From: Symploca sp. SIO2E9
GTDB taxonomy: Bacteria > Cyanobacteriota > Cyanobacteriia > Cyanobacteriales > Coleofasciculaceae
Direction of reading: 5' to 3'
NCBI GenBank assembly: GCA_010692645.1
Contig: JAAHGS010000048.1
Span: 1-43,959, forward strand
DNA: 43,959 bases
How positions within the stretch are numbered: the first letter of the stretch is position 1; the number at the start of each line of letters is the position of its first letter. Position numbers and translations under genes: made by a program. This document shows positions 1 through 7,360 of this stretch, piece after piece. The notes under the pieces are model-generated. The model made no database searches. It had not been told where the DNA came from and was given only the letters and a program-made list of their open reading frames with translations.

Positions 1-3000
1 ATCGCTATGCCCAGTGAGGGTGTGCAGTAGTTTGCCTTCTAGATTCCACACTTTGACGGTTTTGTCACCACTAGCAGAAGCAATAGTTTTACCATCTCGG
101 CTAAAGGCAACGCTATAGACAATATCGCTATGCCCAGTGAGGGTGTGCAGTAGTTTGCCTTCTAGATTCCACACTTTGACGGTTTTGTCACCACTAGCAG
201 AAGCGATAGTTTTGCCGTCGGGGCTAAAGGCGACGCTTATGACAGCATCACTATGCCCAGTGAGGGTGTGCAGTAGTTTGCCCTGGAGATTCCACACTTT
301 GACGGTTTTGTCCCTACTAGCAGAAGCGATAGTTTTACCATCTCGGCTAAAGGCAACGCTATAGACTTCATTGCTATGCCCAGTGAGGGTGTGCAGTAGT
401 TTGCCTTGGAGATTCCACACTTTGACGGTTTTGTCCCTACTAGCAGAAGCGATAGTTTTACCGTCGGGGCTAAAGGCAACGCTATTGACAACATTCCTAT
501 GCCTAGTGAGGGTGTGCAGTAGTTTGCCTTGGAGATTCCATACTTTGACAGTTTCGTCGGCACTAGCAGAAGCGATAGTTTTACCGTCGGGGCTAAAGGC
601 AACGCTTATGACAACATCGCTATGCCCTCTGAGGGTGATCAATTCCTTGCCCTCTAGATTCCAAAGTTTAACGGTGTTGTCTTCACTAGCAGAAGCAATA
701 GTTTTACCATCTCGGCTAAAGGCAACGCTATAGATAACATCGCTATGCTTGTCTAGGCTATTAAACTCTTTCACTCCATAGAGAGATTGTCGTAAATTAC
801 CTATGGCTCCAACTCTAGTATCAACTTTTACCCAATCTGCCTTTTGGAGTTTTCCTCCTGCCTTTAAACTCTCTTTTAGAGCCTCAAAGGGTTGCTCTGA
901 AAGAGAAAGATTGTCTGAAACTATACTCTGGAGCTTGATTTCACTTTCTGCTGCCTTTCTCGCCTGCTTACGAACCTCCAACCCAAAAACCGTCGCAACA
1001 ACCGTTCCTAATACCAACAAACTAATCAAACCACCTACCCCTAACCTAAGGCTAAGGATCTTTCGGTGATTTTTAAGGCTTACCTGAATATAATCCTCGG
1101 CACACCCATTCAACATCCCCAAATCACCATACTCTTTTAAATACTCCTGTGCTTCTACTAACCTCCCTCCTTGCAACAGTAAACCTGCATCATCGCGCCT
1201 CTTTCCTTTCTCCTGCCATTCTTGCGACGCCGCTTCCAGCTTGCGCTCAACCACCATCGCTTCTCTATAAGTCTGCTTCCACTCCAATAACCTTCCCCAG
1301 TGGCGAATCAAGGCCTCATGCACCACATCCAAAACCACATCCTGGGAATTTTCCTGATTACTTCTAGTAATCAAGCGATTGTCTTTACTAGCTAACTTCT
1401 CGCTGACAGCATCCAGAATTTCTAAACTGTGGTGAGAATTGACCAACTCACCGAGGCGCACTCTTCTGCGGGTATCAAGAGTATCTCCCACTTGAGTTAA
1501 CTCCAAAAACAAACGCCTCGCCACACCTTGTTCTTCTGTCGAGAGACTATCAAAAACCTGATTTGCCCTCTTTTCCAGAGTTCCCTCAATTCCCCCCAAC
1601 TTCCGATAAGTCTCTAAGCGTAAAAACTTTTCCTGCTGCTGCCTTGACTGTTTCCATAATTCCGTGAGAGTATATTGTAGGAGTGGGAGACTGCCTGGAT
1701 AATCTTCCACATCATTAATCAGCTGCTGCTTTAAAGTCCCCTCAATCCCCAATCCCACTAACTCAGCAGGTCTTGCGATCGCTTCTTCAATCTCCTCGCG
1801 GCTCAAATGTTCAACATTAATATAAGGCCGATTAATCCTCTCAACTAATTGAGGATATTCTCGCAATCGCCCCCGAAAGTCAGAGCGGATGCCAATTAAA
1901 ACATATAGGTTATCTAAATTATCTAATAAATCAATCAAACCGTCAAAGAATTCCTGGCGTTGGTGATGCTCACTCATCGTGAAGCACTCTTCAAACTGGT
2001 CAATAATCATCACCGTTACCAAATCTTTCTCCCCATCTCCCCATCTCCCCCTCTCCCCATCTCCCCATCTCCGCGTCTCCGCGTCTCCGTGTCTCCGCGT
2101 CTCCAGAACTTCCCGTAACCTTTGCCAAGGTGCTTGTTGAGGAGTAAAAGGTTCCAAATAATGCCAGCGATCGCTTCCCACAATCGCCTGCCCTAACTTA
2201 AGCTGATAAAGTAGCCCTGCCCTAAGCAAAGAAGACTTACCACTGCCAGAAGCACCTAACACCATCAGCAAACGTTCTTGATTTTTAACTCGCTCAATTA
2301 ACTGCTGCGTTAATTTAGAACGACCATAAAAAACCAGAGCATCCTCTGGCTTAGCCGTAAAATAAGATAAAGAGCGATAGGGACACTTATCCTGAAAACT
2401 GCGTTTAGGAAACTGGGTAGTGAGTAAAATCGCCTGGGGAGAATTAGCAATTAAAGGACGTTGCCCTGTCTGAGCCATCCGCCTCTCTAGAAACTCTGCC
2501 AAATAATGACTATTAACAATACCATCCGGGTAATTCTCCGGATTCAGCCCTGCTAATAACTCTTTTGTAAATAGTCCTTGTTGATGCTTAATCTCAACCC
2601 CCGCTTCATAGGAACGAGTGGCACTCATCAAGCAGTAAACTTTATCAGTAGGGATAAATCGCAGTAACTCGCCACTGTAACAACAATCCAACCAAACCAC
2701 TACCTGTTTAACTGGGCTAATTTCAATTTGCCTACCTAACTCCCGAAGAGGATAGCCATAAATTCCCCCTTGTGGAAAAGCATCACTAGTAACCAAAAAA
2801 ACTTCCTCTTTGCCATCAACCTCTGTTCTATAGCCATGTCCTGAAAAGAAAAATAGGGCTGTTTCTGGAGGTTGGTTAGGATAAGGAGGATTAAAAAGAA
2901 AAGCGATCGCTTCTGTTAACTCTTCTAATCTTACCAGTTCTGTGCCGTTGGTTCTCCCGGCTCTTTTTTGGGAAAACCGCCGAGGTAAGTGCTGAATCCG

Positions 3001-3138
3001 AAAAGTTTCATAGCCATACTGCTCTAATCGTTGAGCGACATTTTCCCCATCCTTAACTGCAACGGTAAGGTCATTAAAGGTTGTCGGTGCTGGATAACGT
3101 TCAATCCCAACTATTAAAGCTTCCCATTCCGGCTTCAT
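1..3138 (-). CDS. Caspase-domain / STAND NTPase / WD40-repeat protein (C-terminus off the window)
   Basis: An open frame of 1046 codons starts at the ATG at 3138 and runs off the left edge without a stop. An N-terminal caspase-like (peptidase C14) domain carries the dyad His101 (FFSGHGY) and Cys153 (WLDCCYSG). A STAND-type NTPase follows, with Walker A GASGSGKSS at residues 295-303 and Walker B VMIIDQFEE at 376-384. A predicted membrane segment lies near 694-718. From about residue 790 there are WD40 repeats of 41 residues: six complete and the start of a seventh, nearly identical at DNA level (123-bp period). The family is common in multicellular cyanobacteria. By inference it is a sensor (WD40) coupled to an NTP-driven switch and a protease effector, as proposed for bacterial conflict or cell-death systems. 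An octamer tandem array encodes residues 347-370, between Walker A and Walker B. The genes at 3451-5332 diverge from it. Confidence 0.93.
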   Translation of the reverse strand, partial: MKPEWEALIVGIERYPAPTTFNDLTVAVKDGENVAQRLEQYGYETFRIQHLPRRFSQKRAGRTNGTELVRLEELTEAIAFLFNPPYPNQPPETALFFFSGHGYRTEVDGKEEVFLVTSDAFPQGGIYGYPLRELGRQIEISPVKQVVVWLDCCYSGELLRFIPTDKVYCLMSATRSYEAGVEIKHQQGLFTKELLAGLNPENYPDGIVNSHYLAEFLERRMAQTGQRPLIANSPQAILLTTQFPKRSFQDKCPYRSLSYFTAKPEDALVFYGRSKLTQQLIERVKNQERLLMVLGASGSGKSSLLRAGLLYQLKLGQAIVGSDRWHYLEPFTPQQAPWQRLREVLETRRHGDAETRRWGDGERGRWGDGEKDLVTVMIIDQFEECFTMSEHHQRQEFFDGLIDLLDNLDNLYVLIGIRSDFRGRLREYPQLVERINRPYINVEHLSREEIEEAIARPAELVGLGIEGTLKQQLINDVEDYPGSLPLLQYTLTELWKQSRQQQEKFLRLETYRKLGGIEGTLEKRANQVFDSLSTEEQGVARRLFLELTQVGDTLDTRRRVRLGELVNSHHSLEILDAVSEKLASKDNRLITRSNQENSQDVVLDVVHEALIRHWGRLLEWKQTYREAMVVERKLEAASQEWQEKGKRRDDAGLLLQGGRLVEAQEYLKEYGDLGMLNGCAEDYIQVSLKNHRKILSLRLGVGGLISLLVLGTVVATVFGLEVRKQARKAAESEIKLQSIVSDNLSLSEQPFEALKESLKAGGKLQKADWVKVDTRVGAIGNLRQSLYGVKEFNSLDKHSDVIYSVAFSRDGKTIASASEDNTVKLWNLEGKELITLRGHSDVVISVAFSPDGKTIASASADETVKVWNLQGKLLHTLTRHRNVVNSVAFSPDGKTIASASRDKTVKVWNLQGKLLHTLTGHSNEVYSVAFSRDGKTIASASRDKTVKVWNLQGKLLHTLTGHSDAVISVAFSPDGKTIASASGDKTVKVWNLEGKLLHTLTGHSDIVYSVAFSRDGKTIASASGDKTVKVWNLEGKLLHTLTGHSD
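2029..2106. repeat. In-frame octamer tandem array inside the caspase-NTPase gene
   Basis: Nine consecutive 8-bp units occupy 2029-2100, followed by a partial unit. Going up the plus strand they are five CTCCCCAT-type units, then four CTCCGCGT-type units. The same octamers form intergenic arrays elsewhere in this window (3359-3399, 8605-8640, 23175-23254). Nine units make 72 bp, so they add exactly 24 Arg/Gly/Asp/Glu/Trp-rich residues and keep the frame. Because 8 is not a multiple of 3, gain or loss of one or two units would shift the frame before Walker B. Confidence 0.95.
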
Positions 3139-3227
3139 TAGAACCCATTGTTCTTTTCCCTTAGAATAACATGATATTGCAATTTTACTAGGACTTAGGT
3201 AAGACCATCTTGAAACCCTAGTTTTTC

Positions 3228-3255
3228 GTAGTGGTAATTCATGAATTACCACTAC
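3228..3255. repeat. Perfect 28-bp palindrome
   Basis: The 14-bp half GTAGTGGTAATTCA is followed directly by its exact reverse complement. It lies 90 bp upstream of the caspase-NTPase start, in the divergent region shared with the gene at 3451. From memory, short palindromes of the form GTAGGGG...TTCATGAA...CCCCTAC are frequent in filamentous cyanobacteria, and this looks like a variant. Its role is unknown; it could also be an operator for the divergent pair. Confidence 0.8.
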
Positions 3256-3325
3256 CTGCGATATTTGCTGACAAGCCTATTATGACGAGCTTACTATAAA
3301 CATATATAGATAGAAGTAGTGGCAG

Positions 3326-3435
3326 GGGTGAGCGAAATTTTGGTTGGAATTTCAATTCTCCGCGTCTCCGCGTCTCCGCGTCTCCGCGTCTCCGCGTCTG
3401 CTTACTCCTTCCCCCACTCTTTTTTTCGCTCAACC
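3326..3435 (+). mobile_element. MITE-like element, copy A (GGGTGAGCGAAA inverted repeats)
   Basis: This is a 110-bp non-coding element. Its left end is GGGTGAGCGAAA and its right end TTTCGCTCAACC, the inverse repeat with one mismatch. It is flanked by the perfect 9-bp direct repeat TAGTGGCAG (3317-3325 and 3436-3444), a target-site duplication that shows insertion by transposition. Its core holds five CTCCGCGT octamers, more than the other copies at 12869, 26769 and 42860, which explains its greater length. The right duplication ends six bases before the start codon at 3451, so the insertion replaced the upstream region of that gene. Confidence 0.9.
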
Positions 3436-3450
3436 TAGTGGCAGTGACTG

Positions 3451-3906
3451 ATGAATACTTACAAAACCCTCTTAGCCTTTGTACTTGCTCTCAACGATTT
3501 AGACACACCATTAACTCAAGCTGAGAAGAATATCCTAGGGGAAATTGGGGATCAACTCGACGCCCAACCTCTAGCATGGGAGAGTTATACCCAACCCCAT
3601 CTACTAAAGATGATTACCGCCAATCCTCGGTTAGATCAACTATACAAAACTTATCAAAGCCAACTTAACAATACTGGAGACATTCCCCTAGAATTACTAC
3701 CCACACCAGCCGAAATCCAGCAACTCTCTAACACTAGCAATTTCTGGGCAATGAAAGGATTTCCACCTAAATCACCACCAACAGGATATGACCAACAAAT
3801 TAATAATGTCGTAATTGTCACTAGTCGTTCAAAACAACCAGAAACAGCAGTAAAAAAATTACCATGGGAAAAAATTAAACATTTTTTAAATAACCAGTCT
3901 AACTAG
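3451..3906 (+). CDS. Small uncharacterised protein, divergent partner of the caspase-NTPase
   Basis: The product has 151 residues, and I do not recognise a family. It begins MNTYKTLLAFVLALNDLD, looks mostly helical in its first 80 residues, and ends in a basic tail (KKLPWEKIKHFLNN). It has no clear membrane segment or catalytic motif. The ATG at 3451 follows a MITE target duplication by six bases and has no convincing ribosome binding site, so expression may be altered. The gene lies 106 bp upstream of the membrane protein gene at 4013 on the same strand, with a heptamer array between them. Co-transcription and a role with the divergent caspase-STAND protein are inferences from position only. 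Confidence 0.72.
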   Translation: MNTYKTLLAFVLALNDLDTPLTQAEKNILGEIGDQLDAQPLAWESYTQPHLLKMITANPRLDQLYKTYQSQLNNTGDIPLELLPTPAEIQQLSNTSNFWAMKGFPPKSPPTGYDQQINNVVIVTSRSKQPETAVKKLPWEKIKHFLNNQSN

Positions 3907-3974
3907 AAAAAGCAACAGCAAACAGAAAACGGGTAACAGCATCTAAGTATTTAAGTATAAGCATAAAAAATCCC

Positions 3975-4007
3975 ACTTATTACTTATTACTTATTACTTA
4001 TTACTTA
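3975..4007. repeat. Heptamer STRR array (ACTTATT)n
   Basis: About four and a half copies of ACTTATT end six bases before the GTG start at 4013. The same heptamer forms arrays at 27591-27677, 28921-28960 and 34925-34962. Confidence 0.9.
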
Positions 4008-4012
4008 AACCA

Positions 4013-5332
4013 GTGAGCGATTTAATCTTTCCCACACTCGATTTATTCCTATATGACTTAAGAGATGCTCTCAACAGTACTGAAGCCGATAAACAACAAA
4101 ACCAAGCCAACTTTCTAGCGAAATTACCAGCAAATATTCAATTATCAGACCACGACCTAGAAACAGAATACTTAGAACTACTTCCTAAACAAAAATACCA
4201 TGACTTTACAACAGCAGACAAAACACTAGACGGTTACTACTACCCTGTCCGTTTAAATGATACCTATGGCTTGCAAATCGATTGCTCAGTTAACAATCAA
4301 ACCGAACCCCAAGCCACCGAATGTTTTGCTTTTCTCAAAGCAGAAATTGAAGCCAGATTAAAAGGTAATACTGCAACTATAGGGCAAACCTGGATGCTTT
4401 CTGGATGGCTACCAGAAAAATCTACTACAAGCTACGAAGAAATCGCACAATATTGTTATCAAGATTTCCAGAAAGCCGCTAATTGGTCACAAGACTTACA
4501 GGGAGAAGGAAGCTTATTTGGTGGTAAGATTTTTGAACTCTGGCGATATCAACCCCTTACTCAAGAAAACCGCCACATTATCATTATCATCTTTCCTAAC
4601 CGAGAAAGCATGTACAAGGCAGCAGACTTGTATACTGATTGGATTGGCTTATTTAGTTATAGAAACAAGATTTTATGGGCTTACAGCCAAAGCCGCTTAA
4701 TCAAAGATTCTTTAGTAGATTACTATAAGCAAATTGAAGCCAATCAAAGAACTATCAGTAACCCAAAATCATCTCACCCTAGCAACCAAACAGTAGGAAG
4801 TAAACTAGACGAAATTCAAAAAAGTTTAGGAAATTATACCCTAGATTTACCTAAACTAAACTTTCAAAAACAAATTATCGAAATTAACCTCTTCAATTAT
4901 CAAACCCGTTTAGAAATTATTAGCCAAAAAGTAGGGAAAGATAATCATCTAGAGTTTTTAGAAAAATTTAGTCAGAGAGTGGAGCAAAAATATCTATTAC
5001 AGTTGACTAAAGACTATGAAAATATGGAACTAGGCTTAAGACTCCTAGAAGCCAGTATCAACGCTCTTCGTAGTCAAATTGAACTAGAAAAAGCCCAACG
5101 CGATCGCAGTTTTCAGAATATAGTCACAATAGTTGGTGCAGGAACAGCCGTAACAGCGTTAATTGATTTTGAAGGTAAACAATGCAAGGCTATATCCGAA
5201 CTTATACCCTTAGAGATTAACTGTAAAGAAGAACCTTGGCTCAATAGTGTGATTATACCAGTTGGATTAATAGTTATCTTTGGAGTAATTGCCTTCTCCA
5301 TCAAAAAAATCTTATTTAGACTGAACCGCTAA
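4013..5332 (+). CDS. Uncharacterised coiled-coil protein with two C-terminal membrane segments
   Basis: The product has 439 residues and starts with GTG (MSDLIFPTLDLFLYDLRDAL). I remember similar N-termini in uncharacterised cyanobacterial proteins, but no function. Residues 1 to about 240 look globular (alpha/beta). Residues 260-365 are helical and charged, likely coiled coil. Two hydrophobic segments near 366-382 and 411-434 flank a short loop with two cysteines, giving a membrane hairpin at the C-terminus. No enzyme motif is visible. Its position next to a caspase/STAND protein and its membrane hairpin are compatible with an effector or membrane anchor, but that is inference. No ATG lies near the N-terminus and no strong ribosome binding site precedes the GTG, so the start is somewhat uncertain. 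Confidence 0.82.
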   Translation: MSDLIFPTLDLFLYDLRDALNSTEADKQQNQANFLAKLPANIQLSDHDLETEYLELLPKQKYHDFTTADKTLDGYYYPVRLNDTYGLQIDCSVNNQTEPQATECFAFLKAEIEARLKGNTATIGQTWMLSGWLPEKSTTSYEEIAQYCYQDFQKAANWSQDLQGEGSLFGGKIFELWRYQPLTQENRHIIIIIFPNRESMYKAADLYTDWIGLFSYRNKILWAYSQSRLIKDSLVDYYKQIEANQRTISNPKSSHPSNQTVGSKLDEIQKSLGNYTLDLPKLNFQKQIIEINLFNYQTRLEIISQKVGKDNHLEFLEKFSQRVEQKYLLQLTKDYENMELGLRLLEASINALRSQIELEKAQRDRSFQNIVTIVGAGTAVTALIDFEGKQCKAISELIPLEINCKEEPWLNSVIIPVGLIVIFGVIAFSIKKILFRLNR

Positions 5333-5370
5333 ATCCTTCCAGAATCAACTACAATAGTACAAATGTACAT

Positions 5371-5507
5371 TATAGCGTTTCTCGAATAACTGAGATACAC
5401 CTAGTTCTGTTCCCTACTCCCTACTCCCTACTCCCTACTCCCTACTTCCTGCTCCCTGCTCCCTAAAACCAAGAAATTTGTATCTCACCAATTTGAGAAG
5501 TGCTATA
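5371..5507. repeat. Short inverted-repeat element with heptamer core (TATAGC...TGAGATACA family)
   Basis: Imperfect 29-bp terminal inverted repeats (5371-5399 and 5479-5507, about 22 of 29 matching) flank a heptamer array of CCCTACT and CCTGCTC units at about 5411-5465. The ends read TATAGC...CTGAGATACA and its inverse. The element at 32971-33094 has closely similar ends but a different core. No coding capacity is seen. Confidence 0.8.
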
Positions 5508-5609
5508 TATAGCGCTGCGCGCTGGTGTGTTTACAAATCACAAATCGAGCCTTGATGAGCAAATGCTTAGAACATTTGTACTGTAAGTAGACCAGAGCGC
5601 ACTGCTATA
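5508..5609. repeat. Imperfect inverted-repeat element abutting the previous one
   Basis: TATAGCGCTGCGCGCTGG at 5508-5525 pairs with CCAGAGCGCACTGCTATA at 5592-5609 (15 of 18 positions). It follows the 5371-5507 element with no gap. With that element and the TnpB element it fills the gene-free stretch 5333-5765, where I see no small gene. Confidence 0.65.
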
Positions 5610-5730
5610 ACTTCAGGTGTAAGATCATGTCAGCTTGAATAGCTATTACGGAAATCTCGATAGGCAATTAGAGGAACTTGATATAAGAATAAAGGTTAAT
5701 TAACAGTAAGCTGGGACTTTAAGTTCTTTG

Positions 5731-5880
5731 ACATCCTCCCCTGCCTGAAGGCGAGGGGATTCCTACTAGCCGAACAGCGATAGCTGAACGTACTCTCGGT
5801 GGGTTGACGCTTCCCTGACTGCTGCTCCCTTTGCCGGAGTCTGACACCTGTCTCCACGTCCGGTTTTCGTCTCCGAGTGT
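5731..5880 (-). ncRNA. Predicted omega/reRNA overlapping the tnpB 3' end (approximate limits)
   Basis: TnpB nucleases of IS200/IS605 elements use an RNA made from the tnpB 3' region and the right end, with the guide read from flanking DNA just beyond that end. The right-end hairpin at 5738-5758 lies eight bases past the tnpB stop, as that model requires. The would-be guide is the sequence below about 5730 (tnpB sense: AAGAACTTAAAGTCCC). This rests on family knowledge plus the hairpin; the RNA itself cannot be seen and its 5' limit is a guess. Confidence 0.4.
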
Positions 5881-6980
5881 CCCCCGGCGACTAAAATATT
5901 TCTTGCGGCGTTCACATCACGGTCGTGCGTTGTGCCACAGTTTAGGCAAGTCCAATTCCTAACACAAAGATCGAGTTTGCCGCCACGGAAGCCACAACAA
6001 GAGCAAGTTTGAGAAGTTGGTTCCCATCGACTAATTACTCGAAACTCACGACTATACTTTTCGGCTTTACCTTCTAGGTAAGTTCGGAACTGTCGCCAGC
6101 CTAAATCGCTAATAGCTCTAGACAATTTCCGATTCTTAACCATACCTGCAACATTCAAGTCCTCCAAAACAATCGTTTGGTTCTCACGGATTATCTGGGT
6201 GGAAAGCTTATGCAAGAAGTCTGTTCGAGTATCTTTCAGCTTGGCGTGTAACTTAGCTTTGCGCTTTTTGGCACGTTCATAACGCTTACTTCCTCTTGTC
6301 TTGCCGGATAAATTCTTACTCAATCTACGCAGTCGATTGATGCGTTTTTTTAAAGGTTTGGGAGCATAATACTTTTGACCATTGTCGAGGGTGGCAAAGG
6401 TGGCAATGCCTAGGTCGATGCCAACACTGTTTTCATTCTTGGGCAATACCTCGGAGGCTATCTCAACCACAAAACTGACAAAGTATCTGCCAGCAGCATC
6501 CTTGATAAGAGTGACCGATGATGGAACACAAGGCAGTGGTCTAGACCAAGCAATCTTGAGCTTTCCAATCTTGGCAATTTTTAAGCAATCACTCCTGAGG
6601 GTAAATCCTCTTTGAGTAAACCGGGCTGACTGCTTGGCATGACGTTTTTTGAACTTTGGAGGCAAAACATGTTTACCCTTGCGTTGTCCTTTGCAGGACT
6701 TAAAAAAGTTCTGATAAGCTTGCTCTAAATCGTTGAGAGCTTGCTGCAAAGGAACACAAGAAACCTTAGACAACCATTCTCGTTGAGTTGTCCTTTTGGC
6801 TTGAGTTATGAACTGTTTCTGGAGTTCGGCATTTTTCGGCTTCTTTTCTCCATTTTTGTACTGATTGATACAGAAAGCTAAAGCATCATTCCAGATCACA
6901 CGAACACACCCGAACAGCCTAGCTAGTGCCATTTGTTGGCCGACTGTTGGATAAATTCGATATCGGTAGCGTGCTTTCAT
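5766..6980 (-). CDS. tnpB: TnpB-family RNA-guided nuclease / IS200-IS605 accessory transposase
   Basis: The product has 404 residues from the ATG at 6980 (MKARYRYRIYPTVGQQ). An in-frame TTG at 7010 would add ten residues but is less likely. The RuvC-like residues are all present: Asp189 in VGIDLGIATF, Glu273 in IVLEDLNV and Asp355 in HDRDVNAARN. The zinc finger CSCCG...CLNCG (C326, C329, C345, C348) is intact. The length is normal for the family, so the protein is probably functional. TnpB cuts DNA under guide-RNA direction and helps the element persist; it does not itself catalyse transposition. The start codon lies 22 bp from the divergent frameshifted gene at 7003. Confidence 0.94.
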   Translation of the reverse strand: MKARYRYRIYPTVGQQMALARLFGCVRVIWNDALAFCINQYKNGEKKPKNAELQKQFITQAKRTTQREWLSKVSCVPLQQALNDLEQAYQNFFKSCKGQRKGKHVLPPKFKKRHAKQSARFTQRGFTLRSDCLKIAKIGKLKIAWSRPLPCVPSSVTLIKDAAGRYFVSFVVEIASEVLPKNENSVGIDLGIATFATLDNGQKYYAPKPLKKRINRLRRLSKNLSGKTRGSKRYERAKKRKAKLHAKLKDTRTDFLHKLSTQIIRENQTIVLEDLNVAGMVKNRKLSRAISDLGWRQFRTYLEGKAEKYSREFRVISRWEPTSQTCSCCGFRGGKLDLCVRNWTCLNCGTTHDRDVNAARNILVAGGHSETKTGRGDRCQTPAKGAAVREASTHREYVQLSLFG

Positions 6981-7002
6981 GATAGTATTATGCACAATAA
7001 AT

Positions 7003-7156
7003 ATGTACAATAACCAGGAAAAAACGGGTAGATTTTCGACTTGAGGAATTCGAGCTTAAAATCCTTGAGGAGTACTGTGCAGCAGTCGGTAGAACCAAGT
7101 CTGATGTCCTCACAGAGCTAATCAGGTCTCTCAGTAGAAGGAAAAAGCCGTTCTAG
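7003..7156 (+). pseudogene. Frameshifted ribbon-helix-helix (CopG-like) protein, divergent from tnpB
   Basis: From the ATG at 7003 the frame reads MYNNQEK, then hits a stop 14 codons in. Shifting +1 after the six-A run at 7019-7024 opens RVDFRLEEFELKILEEYC and continues to PF and a stop at 7156. The strand-helix-helix pattern and the motif GRTKSDVLTELIRSL are typical of small ribbon-helix-helix regulators. Removing one A would give one continuous reading frame of about 50 residues. It is therefore a recent one-base frameshift, a sequencing error in a homopolymer, or a product of slippage. Family knowledge suggests that such proteins accompany cyanobacterial tnpB elements and may repress them. 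Confidence 0.7.
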
Positions 7157-7360
7157 AAGGACGGGGCTTCAGACCCATTTTTTTGGTGAAACATCCAAGG
7201 AGATCATAGGTTGCCCCCATGAGGAATGACCCATGTCTGGGAACCACAGGAGAGAAAAATTAAGTCTGTTTTTTAAGGATAGTCTGGAAAATTACCTTAC
7301 TTCCGGATCAATCTCCCGGCTTAGCGCTGGAGGATAGTCAACAAACTCAAACTTGATGCT

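Larger units (their letters stand above)
5727..7180 (-). mobile_element. IS200/IS605-type element carrying tnpB and no tnpA
   Basis: The tnpB gene is bracketed by subterminal hairpins typical of IS200/IS605 ends. On the tnpB strand the right end, past the stop codon, holds a stem of CCCC-GCC/GGC-GGGG at 5738-5758 followed by GGATGTCAA. The left end, near 7141-7176, holds an imperfect hairpin (GCCGTTC...GGACGGGGC). The element carries no Y1 transposase gene (tnpA). Instead a short ribbon-helix-helix reading frame lies divergent from tnpB. Exact ends are not resolved because these elements make no target duplication. Confidence 0.8.

Noticed and set aside
237-602. Minus- and plus-strand short frames at 137-733
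   Set aside because: Shadows of the repetitive WD40 DNA in the wrong frames; the true frame is the long minus-strand one.
3359-3400. Possible CRISPR array at the regular 8-bp repeats
   Set aside because: Units are 8 bp, contiguous, with no spacers; the same holds for all other arrays here.
3239-3433. Minus-strand 64-codon frame rich in RRGDAETRRRGE
   Set aside because: It is the MITE and its octamer array read through; no ribosome binding site and no conserved protein. The same applies to 42778-42960 (minus).
7019-7025. Programmed -1 frameshift at A AAA AAC
   Set aside because: The slippery heptamer is not in the phase of the ATG frame, and the shift needed is +1 (or -2).
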